From Rhodospirillaceae bacterium (GTDB taxonomy: Bacteria; Pseudomonadota; Alphaproteobacteria; Rickettsiales; UBA3002), in NCBI GenBank assembly GCA_947458525.1, contig CANHAG010000054.1:1-7305 (forward strand): DNA of 7,305 bases, given 5' to 3'. Numbering within the stretch: the first letter of the stretch is position 1; every line of letters begins with the position of its first letter. The translations under genes and the position numbers were made by a program. The notes below the pieces were generated by a model. It saw nothing but the letters and a program-made list of their open reading frames with translations, searched no databases and had not been told where the DNA came from. Of this stretch, positions 1 through 4,335 are shown piece by piece.

Positions 1-560
1 CAGGCGGCATGTGCCCCGCGTCCGGCGAAGCGACCTTTGTAGCTGGCGCCGACAGACTCTGCGGCATCTATCACGAGCGCTATGCCATAGTCATCGGCAA
101 GCGCACGCAGGGCGTCAAGGTCGCAGCTCTGGCCATATAAATCCGTGGGGAGAATTGCTTTTCCCAGACAGTTTTTTTTCTTATCCTCGGCCAGTTTTTC
201 GGCGAGTAATTGAATGTCCATATTCCAGCTATCGGCGGCGGCATCGATGAAAACGGGTGTTGCGCCCTGGAATAAAATTGGTGTGATGCTACCGATGAAG
301 GTGAGGCTTGAGGCATAGACGCGGTCACCTGCCGTAATACCAAGGCAGCGCAGCGCCAGGTGAATTGCCGCCGTGCCGCTTGAGAGGGCGAGGCAATGGG
401 CAAAGCCAGTCAGGCGGCTGAATTCCAGCTCGAACCGATCCACCATCGGCCCGAGCGGGGCGATGAAATTACTGGCAAAAGCCTCCGCTACATACGTCTC
501 TTCGCGGCCGCTCATATGGGGCGGGGAAAGATAAATGCGCGGGGGAGTTGATCGATCCAT
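1..560 (-). CDS. pglE: DegT/DnrJ/EryC1/StrS-family PLP-dependent sugar aminotransferase, PglE-like (3' end beyond the window)
   Basis: Partial gene; 186 codons from an ATG at 560 run off the left edge. The family transfers an amino group, usually from glutamate, to a nucleotide-linked 4-keto sugar in the cytoplasm using pyridoxal phosphate. Visible landmarks are the N-terminal block IYLSPPHMSGREE (residues 9-21), then FIAPLGP (32-38), the cofactor-phosphate loop SSGTAAIHLAL (60-70), and LVIDAAESVGA (162-172), whose Asp165 should contact the PLP ring nitrogen. The catalytic lysine lies beyond the edge. The start at 560 is chosen because the family-conserved N-terminal block follows closely, and an in-frame TGA lies five codons upstream. 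No Shine-Dalgarno is visible. It lies 80 bp downstream of pglC on the same strand. Next to PglC- and PglD-like genes, the best reading is the UDP-4-keto-sugar aminotransferase of a bacillosamine-type pathway. The family is broad, so the exact substrate is inferred. An A8 run on the coding strand (172-179) leaves the frame intact. Confidence 0.88.
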   Translation of the reverse strand, partial: MDRSTPPRIYLSPPHMSGREETYVAEAFASNFIAPLGPMVDRFELEFSRLTGFAHCLALSSGTAAIHLALRCLGITAGDRVYASSLTFIGSITPILFQGATPVFIDAAADSWNMDIQLLAEKLAEDKKKNCLGKAILPTDLYGQSCDLDALRALADDYGIALVIDAAESVGASYKGRFAGRGAHAA

Positions 561-600
561 ATTATACCAGATTCAAACGCAACGAGTTTCAAAAATTTTT
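561..600 (-). promoter_or_regulatory. Candidate extended -10 promoter with A5T5 tract, abutting the aminotransferase start
   Basis: On the minus strand a perfect extended -10, TGGTATAAT, occupies 569-561. Its last base touches the ATG at 560. A TTGAAA lies 20 bp upstream of the TATAAT (592-587), too far for a standard -35. An AAAAATTTTT tract (600-591) sits where an UP element would. A transcript from here would start near 553, inside codons 2-3, so it could not carry the ATG at 560. Either the next in-frame ATG (515) is used, or the match is fortuitous. Inferred from consensus only. Confidence 0.35.
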
Positions 601-619
601 ACTGAGGCTTCACCATATT

Positions 620-714
620 CCCTCCCCCGCAGGGGGAGGGTTAGGGAGGGGGCGTTATATGCTCCACCTTGCCTGGTAACGCCCCCCTCCCATCCTCCCC
701 CCTGCGGGGGGAGG
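620..714. repeat. Two-armed GC-rich palindromic repeat element overlapping the pglC 3' end
   Basis: A 95-bp imperfect inverted repeat. The left arm (620-657) and right arm (677-714) are near-perfect reverse complements around a loop of about 19 nt. Each arm also carries its own tight hairpin: a 9-bp stem with loop GCA at 620-640, and a 9-bp stem with loop TGC at 694-714. The arms resemble the short C-rich/G-rich palindromic repeats dispersed in many alphaproteobacterial genomes. A copy with the same architecture occurs in alaS near 5026-5126. The element encodes the last 24 or so residues and the stop codon of the glycosyl transferase. No protein of its own is encoded, so it is a non-autonomous element. 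Confidence 0.85.
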
Positions 715-1324
715 TGATTCCACGTCTTTCATCATCGAGCCGCCGCATGGTCGCGTGACCTTCGGCGCTGATGCCTTCGCGTTTTAGCACAACGGCGATG
801 GTGCGCCATAAAATCCGCGCATCGAGCACCAGTGAGAAGTTTTTTACATACTGCGCATCATAGGCCAGCCGGGTGTCCCATGTGGTGGCGTTGCGGCCAT
901 TGATTTGCGCCAGCCCCGTAATGCCCGGGCGCATCTGATGGCGGATTTTTTCTTCCATGCGATAATAGGGAAGATAGTCCGGCAGCAGCGGCCTTGGGCC
1001 GACAAAGCTCATCTCGCCTTTCAGAATATTCCAAAGCTCCGGTAATTCGTCGAGGCTTGTGGAGCGCAGCCACGCGCCAAAAGCATGAAGGCGCAGATGA
1101 TCGGGCAGCAGCGCGCCGTTCACATCTTTTGCCTGAGTCATGCTGCGGAATTTGATAAGCTGAAACTCGCGCTCACCCTTGCCGATACGGGTCTGGGTAA
1201 AAAATACCGGCGCGCCTAGCCGCGTGCGAATATAAAGGTAAAGCAGCAATAATATCGGCGCAGCCATGACAAGAAGCAGCAGTGCCAGCGCGATATCAAA
1301 GCCACGTTTCAGGGCAAGTTGCAT
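641..1324 (-). CDS. pglC: Initiating phosphoglycosyl transferase (bacterial sugar transferase), PglC-like, with repeat-derived C-terminal tail
   Basis: 227 residues. This monotopic membrane family transfers a sugar-1-phosphate from a UDP-sugar to undecaprenyl phosphate, the first membrane step of glycan assembly. Residues 9-31 form the hydrophobic re-entrant helix, with AAP where PglC has its Ser-Pro break. KFRSM (58-62) follows, then the catalytic dyad Asp92-Glu93 in SLDELPEL, SFVGPRPLL (106-114), MRPGITGLAQINGRN (131-145) and a PglC-like end GISAEGHATM (184-193). This order and the wording around the dyad match Campylobacter PglC as I recall it; that protein is about 200 residues. Residues from about 203 to 227 are translated from the palindromic element at 620-714, which also gives the TAA stop. 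The start at 1324 puts the membrane helix at the expected distance. AAGG lies only two bases upstream of the ATG, so the ribosome site is poor. The neighbours suggest a diNAc-bacillosamine-1-phosphate substrate, but related enzymes use other UDP-sugars. Confidence 0.9.
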   Translation of the reverse strand: MQLALKRGFDIALALLLLVMAAPILLLLYLYIRTRLGAPVFFTQTRIGKGEREFQLIKFRSMTQAKDVNGALLPDHLRLHAFGAWLRSTSLDELPELWNILKGEMSFVGPRPLLPDYLPYYRMEEKIRHQMRPGITGLAQINGRNATTWDTRLAYDAQYVKNFSLVLDARILWRTIAVVLKREGISAEGHATMRRLDDERRGITSPRRGEDGRGALPGKVEHITPPP

Positions 1325-1387
1325 TGCCTTGGGGTAAGGGGCAATCGGGGATTTGTCAATCCGCCGCCGCTCAGCTATGGTTGCCGC

Positions 1388-2014
1388 ATGACGGACTTAC
1401 CTTATATTATCATCGGCAGCGGCGGCCATGCGCGTGTGATCCTGGGCGTGCTGCGGCTGATGGGCGAGGAAGTGCGCGGCCTCTTGACGCTCGATGTCAA
1501 ACGCGTGGGGGACGATCTTCTGGGTGTACCCATCATTGGTACGGATGGAAAATTTTCGCTCGACCGTGCTGAGGTGCAGATTATCAACGGCGTTGGCAAC
1601 CGCGCTTCGCGTGAGGGCAGCGGCCTCAGAATGCGGGCGGAGGTCACGGCGCGCTACGAGGCGGAAGGGTTTACGTGTGCAAGCGTGATCGCCCCTAATG
1701 CCAATATCATGCCAGAGGTGACACTCGCCACCGGCGTGCAGATTATGGCGGGCGCCACCTTGCAACCGGGCGCCAGCGTGGGTGCGCAGAGCATCATCAA
1801 CACCAATGCCACGGTTGATCATGATGTCACGATCGGTGAGCATTCCCATATCGCGCCCGGCGCTATTTTATGCGGCGGGGTGACGGTGGGCGCGCTGACC
1901 CATGTGGGGGCGGGTGCAGTTATTATTCAAGGCATCACGATTGGCAGAAACTGCGTGATTGGCGCAGGCGTCACTGTGCGTAAAGACGTGCCGGACGGGA
2001 AAGTGATAACGTAA
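1388..2014 (+). CDS. pglD: Sugar N-acetyltransferase, left-handed beta-helix, PglD/NeuD-like
   Basis: 208 residues, close to the roughly 200 of the PglD/NeuD acyltransferases. The family acetylates an amino or hydroxyl group of a sugar using acetyl-CoA; PglD acetylates the C4 amine of UDP-4-amino sugars. The N-terminal sugar-nucleotide-binding subdomain opens with YIIIGSGGHARV (6-17). From about residue 100 the protein is hexapeptide-repeat beta-helix (VIAPNANI, VTLATGVQIMAGA, VTIGEHSHIAPGA, ITIGRNCVIGAG). The likely catalytic base is His145 in NATVDHD, matching the His of PglD. The frame is open further upstream to 1319, but that stretch has no homologous character; the ATG at 1388 gives the canonical N-terminus. 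No strong Shine-Dalgarno is seen. It is divergent from pglC (63 bp between starts) and converges on icd with a single base between stop codons. It probably acts between the aminotransferase and PglC. The donor and exact substrate are inferred from family and context. Confidence 0.87.
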   Translation: MTDLPYIIIGSGGHARVILGVLRLMGEEVRGLLTLDVKRVGDDLLGVPIIGTDGKFSLDRAEVQIINGVGNRASREGSGLRMRAEVTARYEAEGFTCASVIAPNANIMPEVTLATGVQIMAGATLQPGASVGAQSIINTNATVDHDVTIGEHSHIAPGAILCGGVTVGALTHVGAGAVIIQGITIGRNCVIGAGVTVRKDVPDGKVIT

Positions 2015-2015
2015 G

Positions 2016-3488
2016 CTATTCGCCCTGACTGGCGCTGTAGCCGGGCTTTCCATCGAATTTATAGAGAGGTTCCACTTTCAAAAAGTCCACTCCCCCTTCA
2101 GCGGCGCGGGTCATGAGTGCGGCCACGTCTTTCAGCGTCACCGCCTTGCCTTCAGCGGGCAGGAAGCGGGCGCGGTAGCGGTCGGTTACATCCATCTCTG
2201 TCACCATATTCGGCCAGACTTTAAGCCCTTTGCAGGAAATCATGTTCAGTTGCAGCGCGTCGGTAGACAGCTTCTGAAGCATGGCGCCTAAATCATTAAT
2301 GTCTTTGCCCAGCCATGCGACGAATAAATCCGCGCCGATCAGCTCGCGCTTTTCCGTCTGCGGGGCCATGACGGCATGAATCTCGATATGTTTGCCCGGC
2401 TTGAAATTAGCGGGGCGGAAGGTTGACGGCTCTTCTCCCAGCCGGTCAATCACGGCTTCGGCAAATTCATTCGTGCCCAGTTTTTTCTTACTCATTTCGC
2501 CGAAAATATCGGCGGTGTGCATACCGTCCTCAATCGTTTTCAGCCAGGCATTCTGCACCTTATTCGCATGTTCCGCGAGGCCGAGATGCGACAGCATCAT
2601 GATCGCCCCCTGAAGTAACCCTGAGGGATTCGCGATGTTTTTGCCCGCAATATCGGGGGCGGAACCGTGAATCGCTTCAAACATGGCATAGTTTGCCCCT
2701 ACGTTTGAAGATCCCGCAATCCCCACCGATCCCGATACTTCCGCTGCGATATCGGAAATAATATCGCCAAAGAGATTTTCGGTCACAATCACGTCAAACA
2801 GATGGGGCTTGCTCGCAATCCGCGCCGAGCCGATATCGACGATATAATGATCCGCCTCGATCTGCGGATATTCGGCCGCGATGCGCGTAAAGGCGTCATG
2901 AAACGCGCCATCCGTCAGCTTCATGATATTATCCTTACTCATGCAGGTGACTTTCTTGCGCCCGTTATTCACCGCATATTCGAACGCGTAGCGCATGATG
3001 CGCTCGGAGCCGGAGCGGGTGATAATCTTGACACTCTGGAAAGCGTCATGCGTCTGGCGGTATTCGATACCGGCATAAAGATCCTCCTCATTCTCGCGGA
3101 TGATGACCATGTTCATATTCGCATGCATCGACTTTATATAAGGGTGGTAAGAGAGGCACGGGCGCACATTGGCGTAAAGCCCAAGCGATTTACGCATGGT
3201 GACGTTGAGAGATTTATACCCCCCGCCCTGAGGCGTGGTGATGGGGGCTTTGAGCAGTGTCTTGGTGCGGCGGATCGAATCCCACGCTGCGGGCGGAATG
3301 CCGGTCGTCACCCCTTTTTCGTAAAATTTCTGCCCGACTTCAATCGTCTCAATGGCCAGTGGCACGCGCGCTTCCGCCAGAATTTTCAGCACCGCTTCCA
3401 TGATTTCGGGGCCAATCCCATCCCCATACGCTACGGTCACGGGTTTGGCTTGCAGCTTCTGATTCAGGGATACAACAGATGCGGTCAT
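2016..3488 (-). CDS. icd: Isocitrate dehydrogenase, long Rickettsia/Thermus-type with C-terminal extension
   Basis: 490 residues. It oxidatively decarboxylates isocitrate to 2-oxoglutarate in the TCA cycle, in the cytoplasm. Visible sites are VAYGDGIGPEI (19-29), the substrate loop KSLNVTMRK (92-100, Ser93 corresponding to E. coli Ser113), Tyr138 in EEDLYAGIEY, Lys185 in SKDNIMK, Asp218, and metal ligands Asp242 and Asp246 in NLFGDIISD. HGSAPDIAGKN follows at 274-284. About 130 residues after position 360 form the C-terminal extension typical of this subgroup and absent from the E. coli enzyme. The start at 3488 is preferred to the ATG at 3500: GGAG lies six bases before it, and the upstream ATG overlaps that site. 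At the coenzyme position the enzyme has Asp279-Ile280, where NADP-specific E. coli Icd has Lys-Tyr, so NAD preference is possible even though close relatives are usually labelled NADP-dependent. The gene ends one base from pglD on the opposite strand. Confidence 0.95.
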   Translation of the reverse strand: MTASVVSLNQKLQAKPVTVAYGDGIGPEIMEAVLKILAEARVPLAIETIEVGQKFYEKGVTTGIPPAAWDSIRRTKTLLKAPITTPQGGGYKSLNVTMRKSLGLYANVRPCLSYHPYIKSMHANMNMVIIRENEEDLYAGIEYRQTHDAFQSVKIITRSGSERIMRYAFEYAVNNGRKKVTCMSKDNIMKLTDGAFHDAFTRIAAEYPQIEADHYIVDIGSARIASKPHLFDVIVTENLFGDIISDIAAEVSGSVGIAGSSNVGANYAMFEAIHGSAPDIAGKNIANPSGLLQGAIMMLSHLGLAEHANKVQNAWLKTIEDGMHTADIFGEMSKKKLGTNEFAEAVIDRLGEEPSTFRPANFKPGKHIEIHAVMAPQTEKRELIGADLFVAWLGKDINDLGAMLQKLSTDALQLNMISCKGLKVWPNMVTEMDVTDRYRARFLPAEGKAVTLKDVAALMTRAAEGGVDFLKVEPLYKFDGKPGYSASQGE

Positions 3489-3494
3489 AAAAGG

Positions 3495-3498
3495 CTCC
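3495..3498 (-). promoter_or_regulatory. Ribosome binding site deciding the icd start
   Basis: GGAG on the minus strand, six bases before the ATG at 3488. It lies inside the codons that would follow the alternative ATG at 3500, which argues for the shorter protein starting MTASVV. Confidence 0.6.
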
Positions 3499-3508
3499 AT
3501 TCATGGCG

Positions 3509-3601
3509 CGTCATTGCGAGGAGGCCGAAGGCCGACGCGGCAATCCAGCCTACTTAAAGATAACTGGATTGCTTCGCTTCCGTTGTTCGCTCGCAATGAC
3601 G
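3509..3601. repeat. 93-bp palindromic repeat (CGTCATTGCGAG family) in the icd leader
   Basis: The ends are perfect 12-bp inverted repeats: CGTCATTGCGAG at 3509-3520 and its complement at 3590-3601. Inside, GCAATCCAG (3540-3548) pairs with CTGGATTGC (3564-3572) around a short A/T-rich loop; the middle of the arms is diverged. This is the widespread intergenic palindrome with CGTCATTGCGAG ends known from many proteobacterial genomes. It has no coding capacity. It begins 21 bp upstream of the icd ATG, so any icd transcript starting further upstream would carry the hairpin in its leader. It differs in sequence from the C/G-rich element at 620-714 and in alaS. Confidence 0.9.
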
Positions 3602-3729
3602 AGGAAAGGGAATTGTCACAACCCTACTCACCCGCGCCGCCGCAATCTACCAAACCGCGTATTTTATGACTTGGAAAGGGCGGATTCTTGGTGCAATGTC
3701 GCTTTTCAGTCTCTACACCATATTCCTTT

Positions 3730-3733
3730 AGGA
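3730..3733 (+). promoter_or_regulatory. Ribosome binding site for the 196-residue unknown protein
   Basis: AGGA nine bases before the ATG at 3743. It supports that start over the open frame that continues upstream through the palindromic repeat, and over the internal ATG at 4001, which has no such site. Confidence 0.5.
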
Positions 3734-3742
3734 AATAACCCT

Positions 3743-4333
3743 ATGTCGCAACCTGCCACGCCAAGCCCCGCAGCTATCACCCGCGAAAAACTGAGCGAGA
3801 TGATTGATCATCTTCGCCCCGACAAAGAGCTTTTTTCAGGCCGCAAATTTTTTGAGCGGTTGATTGAATATAAAAGTGTTGAGGAGGTGATTGCCTTTGT
3901 GAACAAGGCAAGTGCCGCCCTCGATAAGCAGGACGGGCTTGATCTTTATTTCGATTTCGACCCGGTGGAAAAAGAAGTGTTCCACCGCACGCGCCTGCGC
4001 ATGATGTCGCGGCGGGAATTTTTGGGGGTTTCAGCGGTGGGCATTGCTGGCGGCGTATTTTTCACCACCGGTACCATTGGTGCGGTCAAGCAGGTGATGA
4101 ACCTTGCCTTTGGCAAAGAAGCGCAGGGATCTGCGCCCGCCCCAGAAACCCAGATGGATAAGATGGAAGAATTCATCCGCACGCAGATTTACCCCACCGG
4201 CGAACTTTTGATTGGCGCCGCGCTGGTGAACGAGGCTTACGAAAAATCCCTCGAGCTGAAGCTCGAACAGATTGCGGATGCGGTTGAAATGCTGGGCGAT
4301 AAGCTGCGGCAGGCCGAGGCGCTACAGGTCTAG
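3743..4333 (+). CDS. Unrecognised protein with internal twin-arginine-like motif and one hydrophobic segment
   Basis: 196 residues; I do not recognise a family. Residues 1-86 are charged and probably helical (EKLSEMIDHLRPDKEL, RKFFERLIEYKSVEEVIAFV). Then comes SRREFLG (89-95), which fits the Tat consensus S/T-R-R-x-F-L-K in all but the last position. A hydrophobic, Gly/Ala-rich stretch follows at about 96-115. Residues 116-196 include a flexible Ala/Pro linker (127-136) and helices with coiled-coil-like heptads near the end (LELKLEQIADAVEMLGDKL). There is no cysteine, so a cysteine-ligated cluster such as a Rieske centre is excluded. The simplest reading is a single-pass membrane protein with its N-terminal domain in the cytoplasm; Tat export is an alternative, though the region before the motif is far longer than usual. 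A second ATG (4001) just before the motif could give a conventional short signal. It converges on alaS with two bases between stops. Function unknown. Confidence 0.75.
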   Translation: MSQPATPSPAAITREKLSEMIDHLRPDKELFSGRKFFERLIEYKSVEEVIAFVNKASAALDKQDGLDLYFDFDPVEKEVFHRTRLRMMSRREFLGVSAVGIAGGVFFTTGTIGAVKQVMNLAFGKEAQGSAPAPETQMDKMEEFIRTQIYPTGELLIGAALVNEAYEKSLELKLEQIADAVEMLGDKLRQAEALQV

Positions 4334-4335
4334 CG

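Noticed and set aside
620..640. Rho-independent terminator after pglC
   Set aside because: The hairpin is strong, but on the minus strand it is followed by AATATGG, not a T-run, and it is part of the dispersed repeat element. It might slow polymerase, but it is not a canonical terminator.
1331..1359. Promoter for pglC with a perfect TTGACA (1359-1354, minus)
   Set aside because: At 17-bp spacing the -10 would be TACCCC, which matches the consensus at only two positions.
1319..1387. Upstream start for the acetyltransferase
   Set aside because: The extra residues overlap the divergent pglC start and show no family character; the canonical N-terminus starts at 1388.
2802..3557. 251-codon plus-strand open frame opposite icd
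   Set aside because: It is the antisense shadow of icd, whose catalytic residues are all visible on the minus strand.
3503..3742. 80-codon N-terminal extension of the plus-strand gene starting at 3743
   Set aside because: The extension translates the palindromic repeat and intergenic DNA, while a Shine-Dalgarno-like AGGA precedes the ATG at 3743.
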